From contig NC_080582.1 of NCBI RefSeq assembly GCF_029962835.1, forward strand, positions 76,752,177-76,816,176: a stretch of DNA of 64,000 nucleotides. The letters are read 5' to 3'. Positions 35,004 through 46,754 of the stretch are shown piece by piece (position 1 is the first letter of the stretch; each line of letters starts with the position of its first letter). The notes under the pieces were generated by a model. It saw nothing but the letters and a program-made list of their open reading frames with translations. It searched no databases and was not told where the DNA came from. Made by a program: the position numbers and the translations under genes. The stretch is from Magnolia sinica (Eukaryota; Streptophyta; Magnoliopsida; Magnoliales; Magnoliaceae).

Positions 35004-35520
35004 GGAAAAGGTTCTATGCATCGAGCTCATGGGAACTTCCCGTGAGGTTGAGCTGTATGGGCCCCACCATGATGTGTGTCAAACATCAACACCGTGCATT
35101 TGATGGGTCCCTTTAAATTATGGGATATCCCAAAAATCAGCCATATATGGAACTCCAGTGGGCCATACCATCTAAAATCATGTGAAGACATGGCTAAAAC
35201 ATATAAAAGCACTTGGTGGGGCCCCACCTAAAATTTGGATGCATCTGAAACTTGGTATGACCCCTCATCCAAGTGGCACACACATAATGGATGGGCTTGA
35301 TATGTGAACCACATCTTTGTGGGCCCAAAAAATAATTATGAATGTTTTAATGGTGGACATTCAATCCGTATTGTTTTCCCCATGGTGTGGTCCACTCGAG
35401 ATTTATATAGATCTCATTTTTTGGGATCGATCGTAAAATGATATTGAGAAATGGATGGACGGCGGGGATTAAAATATATACATCATTGTGGGGGCCATTG
35501 AGCCCTATCAGATCCAAAGA
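35004..35520. repeat. Second, recombined copy of the GGAAAAGG MITE
   Basis: It restarts GGAAAAGGTTCTATGC only 11 bases after the first copy and follows it to about 35345. It then switches to the body of the other GGCCCA family (CAATCCGTATTGTTTTCC..GGATGGACGGCGGGGATT), ending near 35500 without the GGAAAAGG right end. Confidence 0.65.
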
Positions 35521-36148
35521 GCAAGTGACGTACAGATATGTGAGTTTTGTGTTTGACGTAAAATAGTGGTGACTCATTTATAATAACAGTGGAAATGATA
35601 TAGAGTTATCCAGACCATCTAAATAATGGGTCTAGTTGTTATTGGTTAATATTTATAATTTTTAATATATAAAACTATCTTAATCATTCAGTAAATGGTC
35701 CCTTAAATGTATGGTTGTTAATGTAATAGATATGTTAAATTGTGGAAAACTCATAATTTGCGGATTTGAAAGTAACATCTCATTTCAGAGGGATTTCTTC
35801 TTCCGAACGACGCCCTCTCCTTTTACAAATCCCTCTTTGGAATGACGCCCGCTGCCTCTCCCTCTGCCTGGTTTCTCATTTTCTTCTTCCGCTTGTGGGT
35901 GAGCTCCGAATCTTTGAAGGATTTCAGGCATATCTCTCCTGCCGTGGGTGAGCTTCTCTCGAAATCCCTGTTTTTATTCCAAAATCCATTCCATCTGTCA
36001 TTGCTTTCTCTTTTCTTCTCATTGGGCCATGGTTCTGGTTGACATTGATTGTAACAATGTCGAGATTTGGCAATGTGGAATGGCATTGATTGCCCTTCCA
36101 GTTCCATTTAGGAAGGATTAAAAAGGAAGCGGATTTCTTCCTACCCCC
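35521..36148. other. No gene recognised
   Basis: From about 35780 the base composition changes to CT-rich and moderately GC-rich, like a 5' UTR or first exon. Open frames on both strands compete (for example plus 35842-36042 and minus 35823-36107), and none has a recognised domain. It could be a further captured gene piece. Confidence 0.35.
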
Positions 36149-36176
36149 GCCCGGACGGACGGTAATCCGTCCGGGC
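36149..36176. other. Perfect 11-bp hairpin
   Basis: GCCCGGACGGA (36149-36159) and TCCGTCCGGGC (36166-36176) are exact inverted copies around a 6-base loop. No T-run follows, so it is not a bacterial-type terminator. It may be the core of a foldback end. Confidence 0.8.
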
Positions 36177-36429
36177 ATGGATCTGTGGGGCCCATCGTGG
36201 GTCATGATACTAAAAAGGAGGCAGGTCCATAGCTCCAGTGGACCACACCAAAGGAAGCTGCAGTGATAATGGTACCCACCGTTGAAACCTTTCTAAGGGC
36301 TAGCGGGATGTGTTTTTACCATCCAACCTATTCATAATGTCATGTAGACCTAGATGAAGTGAAAATACAAATATAAGCTTGATCCGCAAGCTTCTGCAGC
36401 TAAGAATTTTTAATGGTGGACATTCAATC

Positions 36430-36604
36430 TGTAAACTGAGAGGAGCTGAAAGCTTTTGTATATATGAGACAACCCAAAGGGGTTGAATATATAGAGATTA
36501 CAGCATCTATACATGGAAATAAATAAAATCAGAATCCTCTACCTATGGAAACCAACTATACAAGGTATGCTAGCTATACAAGGCATATTTCAGTCTGTCT
36601 AACA
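36430..36604 (-). repeat. Copia 3' LTR (175 bp)
   Basis: The minus strand starts TGTTAGACAGACTG and ends CAGTTTACA. It is preceded by polypurine tract TTTGAGGGGGGA (complement of 36605-36616). Confidence 0.93.
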
Positions 36605-36609
36605 TCCCC

Positions 36610-37498
36610 CCTCAAACTAATGCGGGTCATCGGCAAGCAATAGTTTGCCAACGAGAAATGAGTGACGTGCAGAAGTTAGGGACTTGGTGAGAATGTCTGC
36701 AATCTGATCATGGAATGCAACATGTGATAGAGAAACGAGCCCAGACAGAAATTTCTCACGAATAAAGTTATAGTCAACTTCAATTTGATGCGTCCGATCA
36801 TGAAAAACCGGGTTAGAGGCAATCTAAATGGCACTGAGATTATCAACATGGAGTGGAGTAGGATTCTGCACAGGAATGCCCAAGTCAGAAAGAAGTCCAC
36901 GTAACCAAACAAGCTCACTACACGCAGCAGACATCGCCCGATACTCGGCTTCTGTGCTTGATTTGGAAACAGTGGCCTGCTTCTTACACTTCCAAAAGAT
37001 GAGAGAAGTACCGAGAAAAATACAGTAGCCAGTGGTAGATCTTCGTGTGAGAGTGCAACCAGCCCAATCAGCATCCAAATAAGCACGAAGGTCCAGAGTC
37101 ACCGTGGAGGAGAAGAACAGTGATCGATCTAGAGTTCCACGTAGGCACTGTATGATGCGTAACACCACAGTTATATGAAGAGTCTGAAGAGCAGAAACAA
37201 ACTGACTGATGACTTGGACAACATAGGCAATATTAGGGCGAGTCATAGTTAAGTAAACCAGACTCCCAACCAAACGGCAATATAAGTCAGGCTGTCTAAG
37301 TAGAACACCATCGTCGCAGCTATAATGAATGTTAAGTTCTAAGGGAGTCTGAACTATTTTCTGATCTGTCAATGATGCCAAAGCGAAAAGATCCTTAGCA
37401 TATTTACGCTGGCTGACCAGGATCCCACGTTTAGAACATGAAATTTCAAGCCCAAGAAAGTATGTGAGATGGCCGAGGTCTTTCATCTTAAAGGAGGA
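36610..37498 (-). pseudogene. Copia RNase H and RT C-terminus
   Basis: The minus strand encodes KMKDLGHLTYFLGLEISCSK, DLYCRLVGSLVYLTMTRPNI and AYLDADWAGCTLTRRSTTGY. STEAEYRAMSAACSELVWLR and PLHVDNLSAI follow. These are the closing RT and RNase H blocks of Ty1/copia (the usual CDN reads VDN). A stop interrupts at about 36823, then ASNPVFHDRTHQIEVDYNF and HDQIADILTK complete the family C-terminus. RNase H removes the RNA template during cDNA synthesis. Confidence 0.92.
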
Positions 37499-38027
37499 TT
37501 ACAAAACTTCCTTTAAAGCCGAGATGCCAGTAGCATCGCTACCAATCAGGAGGAGGTCGTCAACATAGACCAGAACAATGACAATTCCATGAGTAGTAAT
37601 GCGCAAAAATAAGGATGGGTCATGACCACTTTGAGTAAAGCCAGCACCCGTAACAACATCGTGAAAGCATTGAAACCATGCCCGATGTGCCTGTTTGAAG
37701 CCGTACAGGGCTTTCTTTAGGCGACATACCTTATTGTCAGGGATTAAAGAGTCAGGAGGAGGTTTCAAATATACAGTTTCTTGAAGATCTCCATGAAGAA
37801 ATGCATTTTTCACATCCATCTGAGCGAGTGGCCATGAGCGAACAGAAGATATAGCTAGAAGAGTACGAACAGTTTTCATCTTAGCCACGGGAGCAAAAGT
37901 CTCATCATAATCAATTCTGTATTCCTTTTCGTATCCCTGAGCGACAAGTCGAGCCTTGTATCGATCTAATGATCCATCAGACTTGAGCTTAACAGAATAA
38001 ATCCATTTGCTACCAATTAGCTGTTGG
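37499..38027 (-). pseudogene. Copia reverse transcriptase
   Basis: The minus-strand frame contains QQLIGSKWIYSVKLKSDGSL, DRYKARLVAQGYEKEYRIDY, QMDVKNAFLHGDLQETVYL, and the active site VLVYVDDLLLIGSD. All match the order of Ty1/copia RT. A TAA stop at 37499-37501 separates it from the following block in the same frame, probably a former glutamine codon. Upstream, the frame is broken by the nested LTR exactly between the DIVLDPPN and QQLIGSKW residues. Confidence 0.93.
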
Positions 38028-41000
38028 TGTAAGCCTCGTATCCTAGACCGTACCGTTCCATAGGCTTCTGCGGTCTTCCCGGTCGAATTTCGGCAACCTT
38101 CGACCCTTAACCGATATTTACGCGCGACCCTGATTCTCGTGATGTCAACCCGAGTCGACTCAACCCAGGACTTGTACCTTAGCGACCGCGTCGTCGCCGT
38201 GGTTCCGATGCCGCAACTCACGCGCCGAGGCAATACCCTGGTTGGGAGATATGGGCCAGCGTTCGATGCGAGAAAAACGCCGCGCGTGCGAATTCCGAAG
38301 AAATCTCTACAAGGTGTCACATCAATCAATCAATCCATCAATCCCATCATGTCAAGTACACATCACCTTTCACCTTTTCCCAAGCAAGCCCCAAAGTCAA
38401 AAAGTTCTTACACAAGCCTTACCTCTCTTACAACTTTTGCCAAAAAAGTCAAAAAGAGCCTCTTACACCCATCACCACCACATCCATCACTCCATCACCC
38501 ATCACTCCCTCTCTCTCTCTCTCCCTTACAAGTCTCTCTCATTTTCAAACTCTCCCAAGCAAGAAAATCCGTACGTATGAGCCTCTCCCCATATCTCCCA
38601 AGCTACATGTGTGGCCCACCTTACCTACCCCTTCATCTCTCATCTCAACCATCCATTTTTCATCTTCCTCCATCAAAGAGGAGCACAAGGAGCTAAGGAA
38701 GCTAAGGGAGCAAGAAGATCAAGTGGTGGGTGTTTCGATAGGATAGTTTTTGATGTTTTTAAGATGAGCCAAGTGAGGCCAACCGATCAATGGTTCGGAT
38801 CTCACTTTGGACCCTAAGATGTGGCCGATGGCCCACTTGGATCATCATGATCATTCCATGATGGGGCCATTCTCCATGGACTCCATCATGATGTTTATTT
38901 CTTTGTATGCTTAGGGTCATCTAGACCGTCTATTTTAGTGGAGAAGGGATCTCCACCGTTGGATTTCGATTTCATGGACCCACATGTAATGGGACCCACT
39001 TGATGTATGATTTAGTGCAAAGGGAGGACCCATAGTGCCGAGGTCCCTCCATCACGCGGGTCTCACTCTCTATCTCTCTCCCTTTTATTTTATTTTTATT
39101 TCTTTTGTTGTTATGATAATGAGGTTGTGTGGCCCACTTGAATGGACCCCACCACAAGTTATGTATCCCATCCAAATCACCTACAAGTGGGGCCCACTTT
39201 GCGTGTATTGTACCCACACCATCCATCAGTGGTGGCCCACATAAGCAAGCCCACCTTGCACGGCTAACAGTCCAGCGTCCAGGACGCTAGACGTTTTGAA
39301 GAAAAATACAAATATTGGCTTGGTTCCAAGCCAATGGAGGAGGCCCACTCATTTTGGCCCCATCTTGATGTATGTCTTCAATCCACACCGTCCATTCCCC
39401 TCTCAATCTCATTTTAGGCCTTGAACCAAAAAATGGTGTCAACCCGAGGTCCTGGCGGGCCATACCGTAGCAAATGGTGGTCTTCACCATTAAAACCTTC
39501 CCTATTGCCTTTATAAGCCGAAACAGGCCCAATATTGGGCTTGTTTTGCTTGTCGGGAGCCATGGAGGGCCGTTGGACGGAGTAGATTGTTTAGATATGG
39601 ACCCTACCTGAGAAAACCACAGAAAAACTAGAAAAAAATAATAATAAATACATCACAGCAGCTACCGCTGCTGTGACAGAGAGCAGCAGGCGCTGCCTGC
39701 GTACCAACGCCCGGACGGGCTGGGCGGACGTACAGCGGCCACGGCCCTAGCCGTGGGCCCCACCTTGATGTTTATTTGTCATCCAATCCGTTCATGAGGT
39801 GGGCCACTCCCAGAAGTGGGCCCCCTAAAAATTTCAGCTCTATACGATACTCGGGTGGCCCACACCGTAGGAAACAGTGGAATTGAGCCTCTACCTTTGA
39901 AACCCTTTTTGGGTCCACAGAAGTTTTGGATCAGGGTGAAATTTGTTTTCACCCTTCATCTAGGCCTACGTGACCTTATCAACGGGTTGGATGGACTGTA
40001 AACATTATGGTGGGCCCCACTTGGAGCCCACAGTGATTATGTGTTTTATGCCACCGTCCAGGCGGACGGTGGAGCCCGCTGTGATGTTTGTGTGATTTCC
40101 CCACCGTCCAGGGATGGTGGGCGTGTGGTGTGTGTGCGTGTGTCGATGTGTACGTGTGTGTATATATATTATATATATATATATATATATAATATCATAT
40201 TATATATTATATATATATTTTACTGATGTGGGAGGCCCACCTCAGTTTGCTTGAGGCCCGTGATTAAGGCCCACCTTGATATATATGTAAGGACTACCTC
40301 AGTTTACTTGTGGCCCATGGTTGAGGCCCACTTTGATATATATGTAAGGCCCATGGGTCGAGGCCCATTTGACGTATTAGGGGCCCATGGGTTAAGGCCA
40401 TTAAAAGTGTATTGGGGCCTATGGGTTGAGGCCCATTTGATGTACATATGGGGGCCCAATTGGCGAGGCCCATTTGATACATATAAGGCCCATAAGATTA
40501 GGCCCATTTGATGCATTCTAAAGCCCACGGGTTATGGCCCATTGCAATGTACATAAAGCCCATTGGTGCGGCCCATTGATGTGGTTCACTTGATGACTAT
40601 GAGGCCCATATGCTACGGCCCATTTGATGTATTGAAGGCCCAATGGGATATACGTAAGGTCCATTGCAATGAGCAATCCCAACATGACCTATGTAATGAT
40701 GTTTACAATGGGCTATACCTTGGGAGCAATGGCGGTTTGACGTCCCCATTGCAAGTATAGTGTTGGTTAAATGTCCGCATTATGACTTCCCCTAGGGCCC
40801 ATACATGTAATGTGTAGGCCGTCTAGGCCCATCTTCGTTATAAACATTATCCATCCCATATAACATGTTTAGTTCCATGATTCATGATCATATGCATCAT
40901 ACGTATGCTTGATATGAGAAATGACTGATCATAGCACATGCCTTCGGGCAGATTGTTTAGGAGCTCAGGAGGTGTTGCCCTACATGAGTGCACGATACGC

Positions 41001-42001
41001 GCGTGATTGTTGTATGAGTGGATAGTGTGATTCATGCATTCGCATTGGGTGATATGGTTCTGTCGCCCTAGCGACATCGGTAGTAGCCTCCACGAGCGTA
41101 TCGTGGTTGGCGGGATTGGATACTGAACTGTTCTACATGGGGTGCTATAGATATCCCTGGATGAAAGTCCTTAAACCCTTATGGTACCAAGAGGTTGCTC
41201 CAACGTCTAAACCGAGTGGGTGCATGAGCGCCGAGTGCCGATTACCAGACGGTTACGCTTTCCACTGTGTCGTGGTCGGTTGGAAGGGGGTGCGGCTTTA
41301 CCCGCCCGAGAGTAGGGGCAATGCTAGGCTGAGTCTGACCAGCTCGAGGAATGGGTCCGCTGTTGACGAGCCGAGCCCGATATTGGCAGGCAGATAGTGA
41401 GGTCTTTTCCACTCACCTTATTGCGCGCGATGGGGCGGCAATCTGGCTTGGAGTGTACTAGACCCCAATGATATTCCAGATTTGAGCCGTATTGATATGT
41501 GGACTTAGATGAGGATTTGTATGCTTGAGTTACATTTCGCATTGCATGGCCTTGGTATGGCCGACATCATTCTTTGCACCGCATGGCCTTGGTACGGCTA
41601 ATGGTATTCTTGGCATTCATCAGCATGTTCCCTATTACTAAATGCATTACCACCTTGAGCATACACTTTCACCACCCTAGTAAAGCTTAACCGTTCCCGT
41701 GAGCGTTGGACCGTGCCGGAGTGTGAGCGGATAGGGCTTTTTCTATCACCATTGTGGTTTCTCTTTATGCTCATTATACTTGTAAAGTTTTTGATCATAG
41801 TGAAAATGTGATGGAGTTTTTGGTTGTTGTTTGTGGTTATGCCTTTGGTTATGCTTATTACGAATCAATAAGTTGAAAATCCTCCTTGTAGCATCCCAGG
41901 ATCGAACCCTGGAGTGCCGGGAGCGAGAATGGGGTTCTATGGAGGCGTCGAGCCGGCCGTGATCGAAAATTTTATGACCGGTTTCGAAGTTTGGGCGTGA
42001 C
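38028..42001 (-). mobile_element. 4-kb solo LTR (gypsy type) nested in the copia pol
   Basis: It begins TGTAAGCC on the plus strand, ends GGGCGTGAC, and is the inverted counterpart of 51500-55605 along its length. I orient it minus because the sister copy starts TGTCACGCCCC like the other gypsy-type LTRs here. It has no primer-binding site, polypurine tract or pol. Copia sequence resumes at once on both sides. The flanks (GTTGG left, GGTTT right) do not form a clean 5-bp duplication; about four bases seem lost at the right joint. Open frames over 38139-38580 are CT-rich LTR text. Confidence 0.88.
40240..40660 (+). repeat. GGCCCAT minisatellite inside the solo LTR
   Basis: A 35-45-base unit of the type 'aggcccatttgatgtatat..ggcccatgggtt' is repeated about ten times with variation. 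The matching inverted array is in the sister LTR at about 52895-53290. Confidence 0.8.
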
Positions 42002-42021
42002 GGTTTGGCGGGTCGAGTACA

Positions 42022-43560
42022 ATGTCCCACGTATGATTTTCATCCAATTTGCAAGTTCTTCTGCCATAGCCTTCTTCCAACAATCATGAGTGGCTGCCTG
42101 AGAGTATGAAGTAGGAATAGAAACAGTATCCAGAGTAGCATTCATGGCAGACATAGAGCATATCAACCGATCAGGCGCTCGATGTTCACGAGCGGAACAA
42201 CCTATCGAGGTAAGTTCAGGATCTGCAATAGGTACAGTAGGTTCGGGTTGAGTAATAGGTAGTGGATCTTTACGTGGTCGACGTGAGTAAACCTACAACG
42301 AACGAGGGAGAGTACTTGAGGCAAATGGAATTTCTGGAAAGGCAGTTAGACTAGGAGAGTTTGGAGTGTGCGAAGGAGGAAGAGATGAATGAAAAGCAAT
42401 GTGTTCAAGAAAAACAACATGTCGTGAAACCCGAACATGACGAGAAACCGGATCATAATATCGAAAACTCTTCTGAGTTTTCCCAAATCCCAAGTACATT
42501 CATTTGACTGATTTTAGAGATAGTTTATTACGTTCACGTGAAGCCAGGTGAACATAACAGATATAACTAAAAACACGAAATGTGGAATATGCACGAGGTA
42601 AGCCGGTGAGAACAGAGTAAGGAGATTTACTGTTCAGAACTTTGGTTGGCATCCGATTAATCAAGTAGATGGAATGTAACATTGCTTCCGCTCAGAAAGA
42701 ACGAGGAACACTCATAGCTGTCATCAGGGTGTTGGCAATTTCAACAATATGACGATTTTTTCTTTCAGCCACCCCGTTCTATTGTGGAGTATCAGAATAG
42801 GTGGTTTGATGAATAATCTCATGCCCTTGAAGAAATATACGAAAATCAGTTGAGAGATATTCCCCCCCTGAGTTAGAGTAAAGAGTTTGAACTGAAACCC
42901 GAAATTGAGTCTCCACCATAGAATGAAATAACTTGAATTTTTCAAAAACTTGTGACTTCGATTGCAGAAAGTAAATCCAAATGTAACGTGTGAAATCATC
43001 AATGAATATAACATAGTATCGTAACCCAGAGAGAGACATAATTGGTGAAGGACCCCAGACATCCGTATACACAAGTTCAAACATAGAAGATGATTTTGTA
43101 GTACTTAGGGAAAATGAAACACACTTACTTTTTGAAAGACAACAGGAAGAACAAGAATAATTCAAATCATTTTTATTAAGAGAAATATTCCCTAACATGC
43201 CAGACGAAATTAACTAAAGTAACCGATCGGAATGTGGATGACCCAGGCGAAAGTGTCATAGTTTCCACAATTTATTTGCCGAAGAAATATCTGATGAAAA
43301 TGGAGAAAAGAAACAACGAGCTGGAGTAACAGATGGATCAAAATCTAGCACGTACAGACGACCATGCCGCCTACCCCTCCCAAGTACCTTCCCCGTCGCC
43401 AGATCCTGCACAAAACAATAGTTCAGAAGAAATATGACTAAGCAGTTATTGGAAGTGAGTTGACCAACTGAAATTAAATTGGAGGAGAAGTTAGGGACAT
43501 GAAACACATCACGAAGGGTGAACTGGCGATGAGCAGAAGAAGAGAAAGTCAATGATCCAA
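42022..43560 (-). pseudogene. Copia integrase and pre-RT region
   Basis: The minus strand shows a protease/integrase junction (RDVFHVPNFSSNLISVGQL), the integrase zinc region (CSSCCLSKSKCVSF), and the core with first aspartate in FELVYTDVWGPSP and IDDFTRYIWIYFLQSKSQVF. The second acidic position reads LYSNSGGEY where the family has SDNGGEY, so the catalytic aspartate appears changed to asparagine. A stop follows SDTPQ before NGVAERKN, which holds the third acidic residue. HSIYLINRMPTKVLNSKSPY and a stretch ending ATHDCWKKAMAEELANW lead toward RT. The frame breaks several times, so it is not functional. Confidence 0.9.
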
Positions 43561-44700
43561 CAGACTGAATAGGTAGTCTATGCCATCCGCAGTAGAAATA
43601 GCCTGATTGCCGGTATAGAGACGAATGTCACGAAGATGAGATACAGCACTGGTCATATGATTGGAAGCACCTGAATCGAAGAACCATGTAGAAGATGAGG
43701 ATATACCTGACATACCGGCCGTAGAAAGGGCCTGAATGATTTATTGGAGCATCGCAGGAGTCAACGGAGAAGAAAGACCTTCAGTAGAAATAGTAGATGT
43801 AAAATCATTAACAGTCGGCTCGAAAGAAATAGTGGCAGCAGTAGCAGAAAGAGCACAACCACGTCCACAGCCACGACCACCACGTCCATGGCCGGAAGAA
43901 GATGAATATGCACATGTACGACAGTCTTGAATACCATGACCAGTTCGTTGACAATAAGCGCACCACTCTTTGCATTGAGCGACAACATGACCCACCTTAT
44001 TGCAGCCGCGACAAGTTAAAGGAGAGGAGCCACATGTTGGTGTAGTGGTGGACACAGCAAGTACATATCAGATGATCCCGGAGTCGAGGAAGGAAGTGAT
44101 AGAACTTTCAGTCGTTGGTCCTTAGCCAATAGATCATTAATAACTGAATTCAATGAAGGAGTAGGGCTATGGTTCAAGAGAGCAACCCGACAATGCTCAA
44201 ATTCTGAACGCAGTTTCATAAGAAATTGGCGAACTTGCGCACTCTCGCGCATAGTTTGAAAAATCCTAAAGTCATTAGGAAATATTGGATCCATCAAGGT
44301 CATCTCAGTCCAAATTGTGACAATTTTAGAGTAAAATGATTGAATACTGTCGTCACCCTGAGTAAGGTTAACGAGATCTTATTCCAAACGATATAACCAG
44401 GCCGTATTACTTTGTTGATAAATTTTTTGAAGATGCTCCCACATTGCCTTAACCGTGCAATGAGGTGTGAGGCCAACAACAATGGACCGATCGACCGAAT
44501 CGAGAATCCAAGTAATAATCTGTCCATTGTTCATTTCCCAATCAGCCAATTTATCTGCATCCATGGAAGTGGGAATAATAACAGATCCATCAATTAATCC
44601 CCACAAACCATGACGCTTGAGGAAGTTCTGAAAATGGATGGCCTATAGCGAATAGTTAGTACCATCAAAACTACACCTTGGGGCCTCTGTACGTGATGAG
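43561..44700 (-). pseudogene. Copia gag with CCHC zinc knuckle
   Basis: The minus-strand translation gives a UBN2-type gag: LWGLIDGSVIIPTSMDADKL, MNNGQIITWILDSVDRSIVV, MWEHLQKIYQQSNTAWLYRL, then a stop, then LVNLTQGDDS and SVINDLLAKDQRL. A zinc knuckle CRGCNKVGHVVAQC (C-x2-C-x4-H-x4-C) lies at about 44008-43967. Gag packages element RNA into particles. A frame change and at least one stop separate the blocks. The normal start lies near 44660, just upstream of the LWGLIDG block. Confidence 0.88.
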
Positions 44701-45396
44701 TTCTTGTCCATTGATCGAAATTAATATAAAGCACGCAAAGAGTTGCAGTAGAAGAATGTTTTAGGTATATCGTATAGCAGGAGATACCCAAGGGGTAGCA
44801 GTATCTGGATCTGGCGGAATAGGAACAGCAACAGGAGCTCTCAATCTGAAAAATGTAGATCTGGATCTGGCAGAATCGCAACAACAATAGTGGATCTGGA
44901 TCTGAATAAGTGAGATCTGGCGTTGGATCGAGATAATTGAGATCTACCGACGCAGCAGCAACAGTAACAGATCTAGATGGGAGCAACAGTAACAGATTTT
45001 CAACAGATCTTTAACAGATCTGGATGGGAGCAACAGATCTGGATGGGGTTGCTTGCACTCGAAGAGAACGAGCAATAGAGGTGACCGGGCAACGCTGGAC
45101 GAGCAGAGGGGCGACGCTGGACGAGCAGAGGGGCGATCGGACAAGAAGGAGTGGTCGGACGAGCAGGGGGTGGTCAGATCTTCAACAGGGGACAGTCGGA
45201 TGAGCAGGGGGTGGTCGGATCTACAACAGGGGGCTGTCGGTTGAGCAAGGAGTGGTCGGATCTGTAACAGGGGGCATGGGACAAGCAACAGAGAGCGCTG
45301 GACGAGCAAAGGAATGGTCGAACGACACAGCAGGGGTGGCCGGACGATGCAGGGGTAGTCGGATCTGACAGGTGGTGCCGGATTTGGATTAGTGAA
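44701..45396 (-). repeat. Copia 5' leader with degenerate tandem repeats
   Basis: The region between gag and the primer-binding site is rich in AGATCTGGATCTGG words (44810-45040) and GACGAGCAG..GGGGTGGTCGGATCT words (45075-45370), a decayed minisatellite. Long open frames across it are repeat artefacts. Confidence 0.7.
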
Positions 45397-45408
45397 GCTC
45401 TGATACCA
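45397..45408 (-). other. Copia primer-binding site (initiator tRNA-Met)
   Basis: The minus strand reads TGGTATCAGAGC, complementary to the 3' end of plant initiator tRNA-Met, directly adjoining the LTR at 45409. Confidence 0.95.
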
Positions 45409-45582
45409 TGTAAACCGATAGGAGCTGAAAGCTTTTGTATATATGAGACAACCCAAAGGGGTTGAATATATAGAGATTACAGCATCTATACAAGGAAAGA
45501 AATAAAATCAGAATCCTCTACCTATGGAAACCAACTATACAAGGTATGCTAGCTATACAAGGCATATTTAGTCTGTCTAACA
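45409..45582 (-). repeat. Copia 5' LTR (174 bp)
   Basis: The near-identical partner of 36430-36604, followed on the plus strand by the target duplication CAATC. Confidence 0.93.
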
Positions 45583-45587
45583 CAATC

Positions 45588-46062
45588 CCCACTTTGTGGT
45601 CCACTTAACGTCTTGGTTCTGTCATTCTTCTTAGCTATTCTATCATGGTCGGGTGTGTTGAGTTTCTCGGTTGCTCTACTACCGGCCCACCTTATTGGGA
45701 TTGATTCAGATCCTTTTAGGATAGGAGAACAAAAATCAGGTGGATCCAACTCTCAAGTGGGCTGCATGAGAGGAAGCAGTGTAGATTTAGTGACAGCCAT
45801 TTAAACATTTGTATGGCCACATAAGTCTCGTATCAGGACTTTTTCTTCTTCTTTTTTTGTGTGTGTGTTTTTACTTCATCCAAGTGGTAAAAACCTTATA
45901 AACAATTTTGATGGCATATAAACATCAAGGTAGAGCCCAGGATTGGCCGTTCGTAATTGTCATGTGTCAGTTTTTCCTATGTTCTGTTACTGCCAATTGT
46001 CATGTGGATTTTTTCAGGAATTAGACACAAACCATTGTGTTATTATGATATGAATTTGGTTT
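45588..46062. other. Remainder of the MITE split by copia, then intron-like sequence
   Basis: CCCCACTTTGTGGTCCACTT continues the MITE text broken at 36424, and related words run to about 45940. From there to 46062 the sequence is T-rich and intron-like, leading into the ABC transporter exon. Confidence 0.55.
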
Positions 46063-46309
46063 CTGATGTTTGTTTTGCAACAACTATTGATTTCTTCCCG
46101 AAATCTGGAGTTTTTCACCAATGGTTATTGCTACCACATTCAGAATCTTCCTGCTGTCATTGTTGCTCCGATGTATTTGTCCGGCAAAATTGAGTTTGGA
46201 GTGATCAACCAATCTGTTTCTGCCTTCAATCACATCCTTGTTGACTTTTCTCTCATTGTATATTAGTTTCAGGCAATCAGTGCTTTCTCCACTATCATCG
46301 ACAGATTAG
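46063..46309 (+). pseudogene. ABCD2-like ABC transporter exon fragment, with stop
   Basis: The frame reads QQLLISSRNLEFFTNGYCYH, then IQNLPAVIVAPMYLSGKIEF, GVINQSVSAFNHILVDFSLI, VY-stop-FQAISAFSTIIDRLG. This closely resembles the segment before the nucleotide-binding domain of plant ABCD2, a peroxisomal/plastid-type subfamily D transporter. The exon ends ..TTAG with a GT donor at 46310, in the right phase for the next exon at 46755. The in-frame TAG at 46264-46266 stands where CAG (Gln) would be expected (a C-to-T change). Only about 80 of the several hundred residues are present. It is captured cargo of the putative CACTA element. Confidence 0.85.
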
Positions 46310-46754
46310 GTAAAGTTTTTTTTTTTTATTTTTTTAAGAAACTTCTAATGTGCCTCATGTTCGTTTATCTGTGGACATGATTAAATAGTTATTTGTTGAA
46401 TCAATAACTGGGATATGCAAAAAATCCTTATTGGTGATCTAGATTGTTGATCTAGCCCCACTATGGATGGACCATGACCCAAAAAAATGATCCTTGATGG
46501 CATAATCATAACCCTTCCATTGGCCTCCTGAAAATAGGCAGTTAAGAAAAGAAATACATCAACAGTCTAGATCACTAAACCATGTATCTCATACAAACTG
46601 AAAACCCGGAGATCATATGAATGGGCTCAGGTTGATGATCATACAACTCCTATTGTTTGAATCCTTTGGGAGATGCAATTATAGCCATTTCAGATCTGAG
46701 CATACCATTTCCCCTAGGAAAATTCTGCAAATTCTATTCCTTTTGCATACACAG

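Larger units (their letters stand above)
36430..45582 (-). mobile_element. Ty1/copia retrotransposon with target duplication CAATC, split by a solo LTR
   Basis: The element has LTRs at 36430-36604 and 45409-45582, both TG...CA. CAATC flanks both sides (36425-36429 and 45583-45587). On the minus strand the order is LTR, primer-binding site, gag, integrase, reverse transcriptase, RNase H, polypurine tract, LTR, the Ty1/copia order. A 4-kb solo LTR (38028-42001) is nested in pol, so the unsplit element would be about 5.2 kb. By eye the LTRs differ by four substitutions and one single-base indel over about 174 bases, suggesting a fairly recent insertion. Several in-frame stops make it defective now. 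It landed inside a GGCCCA-type MITE. Confidence 0.95.

Noticed and set aside
38139..38696. Long plus-strand open frame, 185 codons, mirrored at 54868-55413
   Set aside because: Both copies lie within the inverted solo LTRs, are Ser/Pro/His-rich from CT-rich DNA, and differ in frame between copies.
41885..41930. tRNA-like words (GGATCGAACCCTGG) in the nested LTR
   Set aside because: Only a B-box-like phrase; no acceptor or anticodon stem could be folded, and the sister LTR varies there.
44944..45456. 170-codon minus-strand frame rich in Leu, Ser and Pro
   Set aside because: It crosses the copia primer-binding site and LTR and reads a degenerate leader repeat.
45950..46200. Possible intact ABC transporter gene
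   Set aside because: Only two adjacent exons are present, one with a stop, and no Walker or signature motif follows.
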